DNA of 41,216 nt from Synechococcus sp. AG-679-A04 (GTDB taxonomy: Bacteria > Cyanobacteriota > Cyanobacteriia > PCC-6307 > Cyanobiaceae): positions 1 through 41,216 of the forward strand of contig QCUI01000011.1 of the NCBI GenBank assembly GCA_003210775.1, read 5' to 3'. This document shows positions 1 through 7,302 of this stretch, in pieces. A program made the position numbers and the translations under genes. The notes beneath the pieces were generated by a model. The model was given only the letters and a program-made list of their open reading frames with translations, had not been told where the DNA came from and made no database searches. How positions within the stretch are numbered: the first letter of the stretch is position 1; every line of letters starts with the position of its first letter.

Positions 1-36
1 GCTGAGAGCTATACAAGACCCGAAAGGGAAAAGCAG

Positions 37-76
37 GGGGCGTTGAGTAGTCGCCATCGATCTCCCGACAAAACAA
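37..76 (+). repeat. Left copy of a 40-bp inverted repeat
   Basis: This segment recurs as its reverse complement at 10240-10279 with one mismatch out of 40. It reads GGGGCGTTGAGTAGTCGCCA and continues through ATCGATCTCCCGACAAAACAA. It lies 27 bases upstream of the start codon of the first gene. The similarity does not extend clearly on either side. It could be a terminal repeat of a mobile segment, a recombination site, or a dispersed repeat; no target-site duplication was seen. Confidence 0.85.
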
Positions 77-103
77 TTTTGAGAATCATCATCTAGCAAG
101 TCA

Positions 104-637
104 ATGAACAAATCCAATCCACTATCAGACTTCGTTCAATTCATCATTGGTGGCTGCTTCTTTGCTGCTGGCGTCTTTCTTCTGTCAAACCAAGTGATGG
201 TAAGAGCGCCGATGGCTATCGGAGGTGCGGTCAGGTCTGGTTATGGACGAGGTTGGGGCTCTGGGTTTGCCTTCCCCTGGGGCAGCCCAGGTATGGGATT
301 ACTCCTGCTGCCACTTGGTATTGGACTTTGTATGGCTTTTGCAGGCGCATATGAGAGGTGGTCAAAGCTATTGATTTGGGCTTCGTTGTCAGCTCTTTTG
401 CTGGGAGTGCTGAACAGCGTGAGAATGTCGTTCATGCAGACAACGCTTTGGCAACTTGCTGTTTATATCGCGATGATTGCTATTGGCGGTGGTTTGATGT
501 TCAAAGGGCTTAAAGGGTCAGGCGAGGAAAGGTCTCCTACTCAAGGCAGACCACAGTCACCAGACCAATGCAACGCTGATGTTTTGAAAGAGCTGAGTGA
601 CCTGAAGGATCAGATCAATCAAATGAAAAATAAATAA
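104..637 (+). CDS. Glycine-rich integral membrane protein, unknown function
   Basis: This 177-aa protein was not recognised. It has a hydrophobic segment at residues 10-28, then a Gly-rich stretch at about 40-65 (GYGRGWGSG, then PWGSPGMG). Three more hydrophobic segments follow at about 64-82, 87-105 and 115-135, so about four membrane spans are expected. The polar tail ends in a short heptad-like helix (DVLKELSDLKDQINQMKNK) that could form a coiled coil. The ATG at 104 has no strong Shine-Dalgarno sequence. The gene sits alone at the left edge, behind the inverted repeat. Base composition matches the accessory half rather than the GC-rich core. That it is a membrane protein is clear from the sequence; its role is not. 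Confidence 0.7.
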   Translation: MNKSNPLSDFVQFIIGGCFFAAGVFLLSNQVMVRAPMAIGGAVRSGYGRGWGSGFAFPWGSPGMGLLLLPLGIGLCMAFAGAYERWSKLLIWASLSALLLGVLNSVRMSFMQTTLWQLAVYIAMIAIGGGLMFKGLKGSGEERSPTQGRPQSPDQCNADVLKELSDLKDQINQMKNK

Positions 638-762
638 CATAATGCCAAACTCCCAATAATACAATCTTTTTATAGATCACTCAAAATCAGAAAATGAGTG
701 TGCAAAGAGCAAGGAGCTTGTCATACCGTTGCTAAGGTTTGAACAACCCTTGTAGCAACAGC

Positions 763-1011
763 ATGGAAGACCCCAAGAACATCAAGGACGACAAGAAAGA
801 GAAGGAGTCACCGGAACTCAAGGAAGAGTTGGCTGAGGAAGAGTTGTCAGCACTATCCGGTGGCATGCCGTCGAAGTTCACAACAAAAGATTTAACCGAC
901 GAAGAACTAAAGGGTGTTAGTGGAGGCGCAGTCGAGTTTAGGGACATGAGTAATGGAGATGTTTTATTGGGGGAAGATGCAAGGCCTGCTCCGGACAAAA
1001 TGAAGTCATAA
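763..1011 (+). CDS. Double-glycine leader peptide, bacteriocin-like, with two GG motifs
   Basis: This 82-aa precursor starts with a very acidic, charged leader (MEDPKNIKDD) ending in EEELSALSGG, the classic double-glycine site cut by C39-peptidase ABC exporters. A second leader-like motif, DLTDEELKGVSGG, follows about 20 residues later, so two leader ends are fused in one protein. The rest (AVEFRDMSNGDVLLGEDARP and on) has no cysteine. An in-frame TTG at 739 would add eight residues. The ATG at 763 is preferred because the neighbouring paralogue starts at the same MEDPKN and both ATGs follow a similar CAACANC context. Being a secreted peptide is inferred from the leader. No exporter or modifying enzyme lies in the window. 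Confidence 0.75.
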   Translation: MEDPKNIKDDKKEKESPELKEELAEEELSALSGGMPSKFTTKDLTDEELKGVSGGAVEFRDMSNGDVLLGEDARPAPDKMKS

Positions 1012-1018
1012 AGAAAGC

Positions 1019-1040
1019 GGAGGGCAAGAGTAAGCCCTCC
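1019..1040 (+). other. Perfect hairpin between the two double-glycine peptide genes
   Basis: GGAGGGC and GCCCTCC form a 7-bp perfect stem around an 8-nt loop, directly after the first peptide's stop codon. No T-run follows, so it may be a processing or stabilising hairpin, or a weak terminator. Confidence 0.55.
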
Positions 1041-1069
1041 TACGGTTTAGAAACTCTCCTATCAACACC

Positions 1070-1228
1070 ATGGAAGACCCAAAGAACATCAAGGACGACA
1101 TGAAAGAGAACGAGTCGCCGGAGCTCAAGGAAGAGCTGACTGACGAAGAGTTGTCAGGATTATCTGGTGGACACGAGCACGTAGAACCCCCTTGCGAAGA
1201 GGGCTGTTACAAACCAGAGCCTTTCTAA
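1070..1228 (+). CDS. Small double-glycine leader peptide with a two-cysteine core
   Basis: This 52-aa open frame was found by reading the sequence. Its leader (MEDPKNIKDD, ending DEELSGLSGG) is nearly identical to that of the gene just upstream, so the two arose by tandem duplication. The predicted 18-residue core after Gly-Gly is HEHVEPPCEEGCYKPEPF, with two cysteines in a CxxxC arrangement that could form a disulfide or be modified. The ATG at 1070 lies in the same kind of upstream context as its paralogue. Double-glycine leaders normally direct small peptides to peptidase-containing ABC exporters. The function (antimicrobial, signal or other) cannot be read from the sequence. Confidence 0.7.
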   Translation: MEDPKNIKDDMKENESPELKEELTDEELSGLSGGHEHVEPPCEEGCYKPEPF

Positions 1229-1434
1229 GTGAGGTGCCTCTCGCGCTTTGAAAGGGTACAGGTGCAGTAAACCTAAGGAGCAGGGTGTCTATTTAATGGC
1301 GCTAACTTCCCACTGTTTTACTAGCCCTATGACCGCTGTAAGCGTCTACAAGGTGCCTCTAATCTGATGTAGATAAATCTAGCGCGATGATACTTAAGGC
1401 CCGTTCTAGAGACTCTGAGGGCTCAATTGCCAAA

Positions 1435-1571
1435 CACTCAATTATACAGAGGGAGGTGGTCCCTCAATTATACATAGAGGAATACTCTAACCACTCAACT
1501 ATACAGAGAGGAAAGCTTTAAACACCCACTTATACAGGGAGAAAGGCAACCACTCACTTATACAGGGAGAA
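1435..1571 (+). repeat. Five-unit array of 21-bp repeats resembling phage promoters
   Basis: Five directly repeated units begin at 1435, 1461, 1492, 1523 and 1551, spaced 26 to 31 bp apart, all on the plus strand. Each reads approximately CACTCAMTTATACAGRGAGA, with small variations. The last two (CACTTATACAGGGAGAA in both) hold CACT, then TATA, then GGGAGA in the order of the T7-class promoter core CACTATAGGGAGA, but with three extra bases. A phage-type RNA polymerase pseudogene lies 3.3 kb downstream on the same strand. The repeats are directly visible; the promoter reading is inference. They could equally be protein-binding iterons. Confidence 0.8.
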
Positions 1572-1620
1572 CCTTTTATCTCTTGACTGCATTGTGTCTC
1601 TGACTGCCATCTTTGGCAAT

Positions 1621-1725
1621 GGCGGACTTATACAGAAGCCAATGGCGGAACTATAAGGACGAAGCCAAAATCTAAGGACGGAATATTAGAGAGGAAAGCT
1701 AAGGGCGGACTATTAGGGGGAAAGC
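1621..1725 (+). repeat. Degenerate GGCGGA-TATA repeats continuing the array
   Basis: Three related copies follow: GGCGGACTTATACAGAAGCC at 1621, GGCGGAACTATAAGGACGAA at 1645 and GGCGGACTATTAGGGGGAAA at 1705. They keep a TATA-like core followed by a purine run but have a new GGCGG prefix. AAATCTAAGG words sit between them and recur to about 1740. Confidence 0.6.
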
Positions 1726-1821
1726 CAAAAATCTAAGGGCGGCCCTTTGAGGAAGAACCTCTCTGAGCCATTCCAAGCCTGTTAGTGATTGTCTTTCTCT
1801 GACTGGAATCTGAGGCAATCC

Positions 1822-1876
1822 GACCCGTATACAGGGGAAGGTTGATTTCTAACCCGGCACGTATACAGGGGAGAAA
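1822..1876 (+). repeat. Two further GTATACAGGGG repeats
   Basis: CCCGTATACAGGGGAAG begins at 1825 and GCACGTATACAGGGGAGAAA at 1857. Both share GTATACAGGGG and a following purine-rich stretch with the main array. They have the same orientation and lie close to the 3' end of the next gene. Confidence 0.65.
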
Positions 1877-1896
1877 CCCTGACCTCAAGCCAGGGT

Positions 1897-2481
1897 TTAA
1901 AAATTCCTGGAATTGCAGTGCTCCTCAAGCCGCAGCCTACCATTGCGTAAATGGCGATCCCATTCAACACTAGGCTTATATTCTTTCAATAAGGACAAAT
2001 TAACCTTGGTTTTTACAACTGAATTTCTTAATTCCGAGCAGGCGAGCTTGTCGTCCCTTATGCCATCTGGATGCCCACTTATGTCATTATAAGCCAAAAG
2101 GTGGAGCTTGATTTCATCATCAAGTCTCTCCGCTTTTTCCTTCATCTCGAGATTGACTGGCAATTCAATACCTTTCTGACCACATGTTCTTCGTGCGTAC
2201 ATAAGTGCAGCCTTGGTATTTGTTGCATTCCCAGATCCTAAAACTTCGATAACCTGAGAAGCATACTTATCAAATATTTCGCGCCTAATATCGTTGTTCT
2301 TGCTTAAATCGCACAACAGTATAAGTGATTGATACAATGATACAAAGCCTCCAACATAGGATGTGTCACAGCCTTGATCCTGTTGAAGTCTGAGAGTATC
2401 CAAGAATTCGTCATAAACACTCTCTGCAGACAAGGGAGACACGGAAAGACAAATCGTAGCAATCAGCAGAAGGCGCCTCAT
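1897..2481 (-). CDS. Secreted protein of unknown function
   Basis: This 194-aa protein begins with a clear Sec signal peptide (MRRLLLIATICLSVSPLSA, likely cut after SA). The mature part is helical-looking and contains several cysteines (for example in QGCDTSY, LLCDLS, RRTCGQ, LACSEL and EEHCNS), which suggests disulfides in an exported protein. No family was recognised. The gene is transcribed toward the repeat array, and its ATG lies at 2481. It shares no visible similarity with the small secreted family at 3.2-4.7 kb beyond being exported. Export is well supported; function is unknown. Confidence 0.65.
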   Translation of the reverse strand: MRRLLLIATICLSVSPLSAESVYDEFLDTLRLQQDQGCDTSYVGGFVSLYQSLILLCDLSKNNDIRREIFDKYASQVIEVLGSGNATNTKAALMYARRTCGQKGIELPVNLEMKEKAERLDDEIKLHLLAYNDISGHPDGIRDDKLACSELRNSVVKTKVNLSLLKEYKPSVEWDRHLRNGRLRLEEHCNSRNF

Positions 2482-2689
2482 ATTCGGGAAATTTACTAGT
2501 ATTAAAAAGTTTAGTTAAACTAGCATAAATGCATGCAGACGCCAGTCAAACTAGTGTAAGCGGTGATTTGCAATTGTAGGCGGGAAGAACACACCAAGGC
2601 TGGTGCTGAATACCTGGGTTGAAGTGGCATCAGCTTTGTCTGATTATGACCACCTCTATTTTTTTTAATAACATAATCTGACAAAACAA

Positions 2690-2857
2690 ATGGCAAGAAC
2701 GATTAGCAGAAGTGCAAAGATGACTGATGTTATTTATCTGCGCTGTACACCTGAAGACAAAGCACGTCTGAAGATGGCAGCCCAAGAGAAAGGCATGGAC
2801 ATTTCTACTCTTCTGAGACAGGTGTTGATCAAATACCGTTTGATTACACCACTCTAA
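2690..2857 (+). CDS. Small ribbon-helix-helix DNA-binding protein (CopG/Arc-like)
   Basis: This 55-aa frame was read directly. A strand-like stretch (VIYLRCTPED) is followed by two helices (KARLKMAAQEKGMDI, then STLLRQVLIKYRLI). This matches the ribbon-helix-helix pattern of small dimeric repressors, in which the N-terminal strand contacts DNA. Such proteins commonly act as antitoxins or as plasmid and phage regulators. No recognisable toxin is adjacent; another small unrecognised gene follows 89 bases downstream. The minus-strand open frame covering the same place is a shadow. The fold assignment is by pattern only. Confidence 0.65.
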   Translation: MARTISRSAKMTDVIYLRCTPEDKARLKMAAQEKGMDISTLLRQVLIKYRLITPL

Positions 2858-2946
2858 AAGAAAGTCCCGGTTCAATTCCTAGAAGTAATTCACGAATTGA
2901 ATAGCTGGATTTTTAATGCAAAATTTTTTCACCAATCACCAATCCA

Positions 2947-3117
2947 ATGAACTTGAAAAAAGAACTAACACTTGATGATGGCCGCCAAGTCTATTCAAGT
3001 CCTATCGATAATGAATGTGTCTCCTTCAATGGCAGGAACTTCAAGCTCAGACTGACCGATGAAGAGTTGCTCGAACTCTACTTTGAACTTAAAGATATTA
3101 AGTGTGGATTGAAATGA
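2947..3117 (+). CDS. Small acidic protein, unknown
   Basis: This 56-aa frame begins MNLKKELTLDDGRQVYSSPI and ends in a leucine- and glutamate-rich helix (LTDEELLELYFELKDIKC). It lies 89 bases downstream of the ribbon-helix-helix gene in the same direction, so the two may be co-transcribed. The mix of charged residues and the amphipathic C-terminal helix look protein-like. No family was recognised and there is no strong ribosome binding site. It could be the partner of the upstream regulator, but nothing in the sequence proves that. Confidence 0.45.
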   Translation: MNLKKELTLDDGRQVYSSPIDNECVSFNGRNFKLRLTDEELLELYFELKDIKCGLK

Positions 3118-3175
3118 GTAATCAAACAATCGAAACAGGTGCGATGACTACTGATTGTGTGCCAACTCGACTTCA

Positions 3176-3523
3176 CTAATCCAAGTAAGGCATCAACACG
3201 TTTTCTATATCTTCATCAATAACATCGCCGGTGCAATTAGCGCCTAAATAAGGAACCATCGCTTTTACAGCTGCTCTAGCATTGTCCGAATAAATTGCCC
3301 ATTGGTAGGCATTAATGAGGTGAGGGTTCTCCTGTACGATCTCATCTAATATTTCATCTCCTCTTTCTTTTGTAGCGCTTCCCTTATTTATGTAGCATTG
3401 AGCCACCGTTATATGCGAAAGGATTTCAACTCTATTCATCGTTTGTGTTGTTTATGCTTGCAAAGGCAAGCCAGTAAAGGTGACAGATGCCAATACAGCG
3501 ATGATCGGAAGCTTTGATTTCAT
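3176..3523 (-). pseudogene. MPYL-family secreted protein, interrupted by a stop after the signal peptide
   Basis: The minus strand from the ATG at 3523 encodes MKSKLPIIAVLASVTFTGLP and then LQA, followed at once by TAA. The same frame continues without another stop (MNRVEILSHITVAQCYINKG and on) to a C-terminus ending VLMPYLD. Total length (348 nt) equals that of the intact paralogue at 3622-3969. The mature half resembles the two neighbours (ENPHLINAYQWA; VKAMVPYLGANC; final MPYL). A nonsense mutation at the signal-peptide junction therefore separates signal and mature parts. Reinitiation at the ATG at 3439 would give an 87-aa protein that cannot be exported. Confidence 0.7.
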
Positions 3524-3569
3524 AAGGCTTTTGTTGTAGTCAGGCATTAGCAAGAGCGAACTTATAAAA
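3485..3569. repeat. Duplicated signal-peptide and upstream segment, copy 1
   Basis: These 85 bases match 4677-4761 with seven mismatches. The copy covers the signal-peptide codons of the broken MPYL-family gene and about 45 bases upstream, so coding start and probable promoter region were duplicated together. Confidence 0.85.
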
Positions 3570-3621
3570 ACACCAAGCAGGCGCAAAGCGTGAGTGCTGA
3601 TTGTGTGTCAACTCGTATTAA

Positions 3622-3969
3622 CTACTTCAGATAAGGCATCATTATTTTGAATGCCTCTTCATCATTTCCTTTACTCGCGCAATCAGCACCTAGATAAGGA
3701 GATATAGCTTTGACTGCTTCTTGACCATTACGCGAATTAGATGCCCATTCAAACGCTGATTTAATATAAGGATACTTCTTATGGAATTTAACGTATCCTT
3801 CATCCAGGGTTTCCTGCGAAATCTTTCCAGCCTTTAAAAGACATTCTCCTAATGCAATAAACACAACCGACCTACCTCTACTGTGAACTTCTTTCTCTAA
3901 CGTTTGTGCCGGTAATCCAGTAAAAACAATAGCTGCCAATGTAGCAATGATCGGAAGCTTTGATTTCAT
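3622..3969 (-). CDS. MPYL-family small secreted protein
   Basis: This 115-aa protein has a signal peptide beginning MKSKLPIIATLAAIVFTGLP, probably cut after PAQ. A short alpha-helical domain follows with two cysteines (ECLLKAG and GADCASKG), ending FKIMMPYLK. Both flanking genes have the same plan: an early Cys, a PYIKSAFEWASNS-type segment, a PYLGADC motif and a terminal MPYLK. The family was not recognised by name. The two conserved cysteines could form a disulfide after export. Tandem copies next to each other, one of them broken, suggest recent duplication in an accessory region. Confidence 0.65.
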   Translation of the reverse strand: MKSKLPIIATLAAIVFTGLPAQTLEKEVHSRGRSVVFIALGECLLKAGKISQETLDEGYVKFHKKYPYIKSAFEWASNSRNGQEAVKAISPYLGADCASKGNDEEAFKIMMPYLK

Positions 3970-4003
3970 AATCTCTAGGCGAAGGAGTTTGCAGGATTGG
4001 TGA

Positions 4004-4363
4004 CTACTTTAAATAAGGCAGCATCAATTGGCCTGCCTTCTCTTCTGAAAGAATAAAACCACTGCAATCAAAACCGTGATAAGGCCTTAGTGCCTGCACG
4101 GCTTCCATTGCTTTATCTGATGTTGTTCCCCATATATATGCAGCCTTAAGATGTGGGTTCTCGTTTACATATTCTTGTATTCGTTCTTTTGCTAGTACTG
4201 GGTCGTAGCCTTGATACCTTACAGCGCAGTCTACCCTCGCAAGCATACCAACAACAAAGATTCTATTTTTAATCCGTGTGTCTTCTGCTTTTACTGGTAA
4301 GCCAATGGCAATAAAAACCAATGCAGCGATGGTGACTAGCTTTGATTTCATAAGTATGTGCAC
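4004..4363 (-). CDS. MPYL-family small secreted protein, divergent copy
   Basis: This is the third member of the cluster: 119 aa from the upstream ATG, or 115 aa if translation starts at the internal MKSKLVTIAA at 4351, which matches the start of its paralogues and is preferred. The signal peptide ends near PVKA. The mature part keeps the family marks: a Cys in RVDCAVRY, NPHLKAAYIW, PYHGFDCSGF and the C-terminal LMLPYLK. Its sequence has drifted more from the other two than they have from each other. It is exported by prediction, and its function is unknown. No enzyme motif is visible. Confidence 0.65.
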   Translation of the reverse strand: MHILMKSKLVTIAALVFIAIGLPVKAEDTRIKNRIFVVGMLARVDCAVRYQGYDPVLAKERIQEYVNENPHLKAAYIWGTTSDKAMEAVQALRPYHGFDCSGFILSEEKAGQLMLPYLK

Positions 4364-4454
4364 GAATAAGATTGTGATCTCATTCTAATCAAAGCCCGAA
4401 TTTAGATACAACAAAGGGCCATACGCTACAACTGATCCCATGGCAGCAACCTTT

Positions 4455-4715
4455 TTAGAATGGTTCGTAGATATTCGGGAAATCCCAGCACTGATTATCA
4501 ATCCAAACCCCCCTCTGCTCTGGAGGCGGATAGGCTCCATAACCTATCGAATTTGTAGGTTTAGGGTATGGCCCATCTATGGCTGGATTGTATGGTCGAT
4601 TCTCCATAACTGATCGACAAAGATCAAATTTTTGCTGTGCAGTCAAGGCGTGCGAAGGCATAACAATGCAGGCGATAGATGCCAATGCAGCGATAATCGG
4701 AAGCTTGGATTTCAT
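4455..4715 (-). CDS. Small secreted Pro/Tyr-rich protein sharing the MKSKLPIIA leader
   Basis: The signal peptide (MKSKLPIIAALASIACIVMP, then SHA) is almost the same as in the MPYL family. The mature part is different: short, rich in Pro, Tyr and Asn (NRPYNPAIDGPYPKPTN, YGAYPPPEQRG), with two cysteines and no MPYL end. The open frame extends upstream to 4817, but the ATG at 4715 is chosen because the MKSK start is shared with the neighbours and the 5' region is duplicated from near 3523. This looks like a leader and promoter segment placed in front of an unrelated mature domain. Length is 86 aa. No family was recognised. Confidence 0.6.
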   Translation of the reverse strand: MKSKLPIIAALASIACIVMPSHALTAQQKFDLCRSVMENRPYNPAIDGPYPKPTNSIGYGAYPPPEQRGVWIDNQCWDFPNIYEPF

Positions 4716-4761
4716 AAGGCTTTTGCTGTACTCAGACATTAGCAAGAGCGAACTCATAAAA
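4677..4761. repeat. Duplicated signal-peptide and upstream segment, copy 2
   Basis: Partner of 3485-3569: 85 bases with seven differences, covering the first codons of the Pro/Tyr-rich secreted gene and its upstream region. Confidence 0.85.
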
Positions 4762-4859
4762 CCATCAGCAGATACTAAGCATGACGCTAGGGATCGAATC
4801 CTTACAATCACAACCAAAACCTCAGCTGCTAGCTGGCCAAGAATTCCAACTTCCTTCTA

Positions 4860-7302
4860 ATGATTACTTCCAAACGACAAAAAGAACTGGAAGAACTGTC
4901 TCATAGAGAAGCTGTTAAAAAGCGAAGACGTGACCTACAGCAGGCGAAGGACAAATCATATATATCAGGAACAACTGAAGGTCGCGAGTTGTTTCGCAAC
5001 TTATTCTTGCCGTACTCAGAAGTATTAAAAGAACGGTTACAAACAGCGATTCAAGGGAGGGCGAGTAAATGGGGGCAATTCGCCACTCACACTCACGATC
5101 TAACAGAAGAGCTTGGCGTTGATTATGTAGCCTACTGCGCGATGAAGAAAATGATTGATTATATCGATACCGGGAACAACCAACTAGTTGAAGTCGCTAC
5201 GACAATTGGCCGTGTACTGGAGAGTGAAGTAAGGATCAATTACTACATTAAACTTGGCGGCGAAGATACTGAACGGCTTGTCGATGCCCAGCAAAAAAAG
5301 AAAAACTCATCACCCCGCCACAAGCATCTAGGAATCAAGTTGTCTGTTGAAAAACAACTACTTGATAAGGGCTGGGCACAGGACGATCTGTTTCCAACGT
5401 GGGCATCGGAAGTACGTACAGGGATTGGGCTTTTCCTAATTGAGGCAGCAGTTCATGCCGGTTGGTTCACTCGGACTCCAAAACGGATGGCACGCAACAA
5501 GACGGAGAACGTTCTGCTGCCATCACCAGCTATTAGTCAGTGGCTTGAAAAGGCTAGGTCTGACATTGATTCCTGGTCTTATTTGTCTTGGCCCCTTGAG
5601 TAGAGCCACCACTGGATTGGGAACTGCAAGATCAGCCATCGAGAAAAAACATCTCCGGCGGCTATCACTCAGCGCTCCTCAGACAGGTCAATCCGCTTTG
5701 TGCTGGAAGAAAAGGGATGCATTCCGATAGCCAGTTTGGGCAAGCAGCACTTGATCTAATCAATACTCTTCAACGCACTGTCTGGTGCATCGACCAGGAG
5801 GCCTTGAAGGTCGTTGAAGCGTGCTGGGCAGAAGGTATATCAGTTGGAAGTTTCAGGACAGTCACAGACGATCCTCGAAGGGCTCAGGCAATGCCTGAAC
5901 ACATCAAAAGTCTGCCGAAGGAACATGCAGAACGAGTTACCTGGAGAAAGCTTCAACACTCCATTCACGAAGCTCACCATGAGCAGGTTGAAAGAGCCCG
6001 TACAACGATGTCTGTACTGGCCTTGGCTAGGCAGTTTTCCAAGGAACCACACTTCTACTTGAGCTGGGAATGTGACTTCAGAGGGCGCCTCTACGACCAA
6101 CAGGCTTGGTTAGGGAGACAGAAGTCGGATTTTGAGAAATCTCTATCCCGATTCGCAGAAGGCTGCATACTAGATGAGCAATCGGAAGAGATAGCCGCTC
6201 AGGCTGTTGGAGCAGCGTTCTTGGGTAGTCGTGGAACCTTCGATGAACGATCCCAATGGACACGATCACACTCACAACTACTTGAAGCCATTGCAAACAA
6301 CCCCATTGGTAATGCAACTGAGTGGGAACAGGCTGACGATCCATGGCAGTTCCTGCAATTAGCCATTGAGTGGGTGAAGGTCGTACTCAGGAAGCAGCAG
6401 AAGCTGTGGCATGTACCCGTTACGGCCGACGCAACAGCCTCTGGTTTGCAGTTACTGAGCGCTATGAGACGTGATCCAAAAGGGATGGAGTTCAGCAACC
6501 TGACACCTCAAGAGAATCCAGATGCTCCGCCTAAGGACTCCTATCTGGAAGTGCTCCGGGTCGCACGAGAGTTAGCTGAGGCCGAACCAGAGCATGCATG
6601 GCTGGCAGAGCATCTAATCCACCGGAGCTTGGGAAAGCCTGTCTTGATGGTGGCTATTTATGGAGGTTCATACCGGACTAATCGTCAGGACATCATTGAA
6701 GCTTTGACCAAGGAAGACCTCTATCCAAGTCCGATCACTTACGAAGACACCAAAGTGGTGACGGACCTGCTGCGAAAGGCCAGTAAAAAGGTATTTCCAG
6801 CAGCTTTTGAGACGCTTGCTTGGATTGAAAAGCTTGCAAAGACTGCTCTAGAGCAAGGTGCAACGTCTCATACCTGGAGCACGCCCACTGGTGACATCAT
6901 TCAGCATGTCGAGTACCAACCAGCTGATGCCATCAGAGTCGAGACACATTTTCTAGGCAAAGTCAGTATTGGATTGGGAAACCTCAAGCTTCCGAATACA
7001 TCGAAATAAAGACTGGTCTTAGTCCTCAATTTGTACATTCATACGATGCTGCAGTCTTAAAAGCAGCATTCCATGACTGGCAAAGACCTTTATGCACAAT
7101 CCACGACTGCATAGCAGTACTTCCAACCGACATGGAAGATGCTCATGAGCGCCTACGGAAAAGCTTTGTGCAGGTATGTGATGGTGATCCACTTAGTCAG
7201 TTGGCTGATGATTTGAATGTCAGCAATGACAACTTGTCTAGGCTTGCCAAGGGAAATGGCGACTTGAAGCAGATTTATCAGAGCGAATACATGTTCAATT
7301 AA
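4860..7302 (+). pseudogene. T7-like single-subunit RNA polymerase (cyanopodovirus type), two frameshifts
   Basis: Three overlapping-frame pieces together cover the whole enzyme, about 810 residues. The N-terminal piece runs from 4860 to the stop at 5603. The middle piece is readable from 5600 to 7009 and the C-terminal piece from about 6980 to 7302. The middle carries WECDFRGRLYDQQAWL, motif A (VPVTADATASGLQ, with the metal-binding Asp) and motif B (RSLGKPVLMVAIYGG, with Arg, Lys and Tyr at the spacing of T7 R627, K631 and Y639). The third piece carries FVHSYDAAV and motif C TIHDCIAVLP, whose catalytic Asp codon is at 7105. The family transcribes phage genes from short promoters. Each break needs a one-base backward shift. 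All catalytic residues survive, so decay is recent, or the breaks are sequencing errors. Confidence 0.88.

Larger units (their letters stand above)
1229..1896. other. Non-coding stretch holding repeat arrays
   Basis: No convincing gene is seen in these 668 bases. The stretch carries the TATACAG-type repeats annotated separately at 1435-1571, 1621-1725 and 1822-1876. A short GGTGCCTCT word occurs at about 1232 and about 1351. A short minus-strand open frame over the right end is judged spurious. Confidence 0.6.

Noticed and set aside
739-762. TTG start of the first double-glycine peptide
   Set aside because: The neighbouring paralogue begins at the homologous ATG, and the extra eight residues have no counterpart there.
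1435-1571. CRISPR array
   Set aside because: Units are about 21 bp with only 5 to 10 bp between them, vary in sequence, and have no spacer-sized unique segments or cas genes nearby.
1782-1970. Minus-strand open frame of 62 codons
   Set aside because: It overlaps the end of the secreted protein gene and repeat units, and has no protein-like features or start signal.
2630-2875. Minus-strand open frame of 81 codons
   Set aside because: It lies over the ribbon-helix-helix gene, whose forward reading has a clear family pattern; the reverse reading has none.
4785-4815. tRNA fragment (GGGATCGAATCC, like a T-arm) as an attachment site
   Set aside because: Only the T-arm-like stem is present; no acceptor stem, anticodon arm or matching second copy was found in the window.
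5590-7010. Programmed ribosomal frameshifting in the RNA polymerase gene
   Set aside because: Neither shift point shows a clear slippery heptamer with a following pseudoknot, and two such events in one gene are unlikely. Mutation or read error is simpler.
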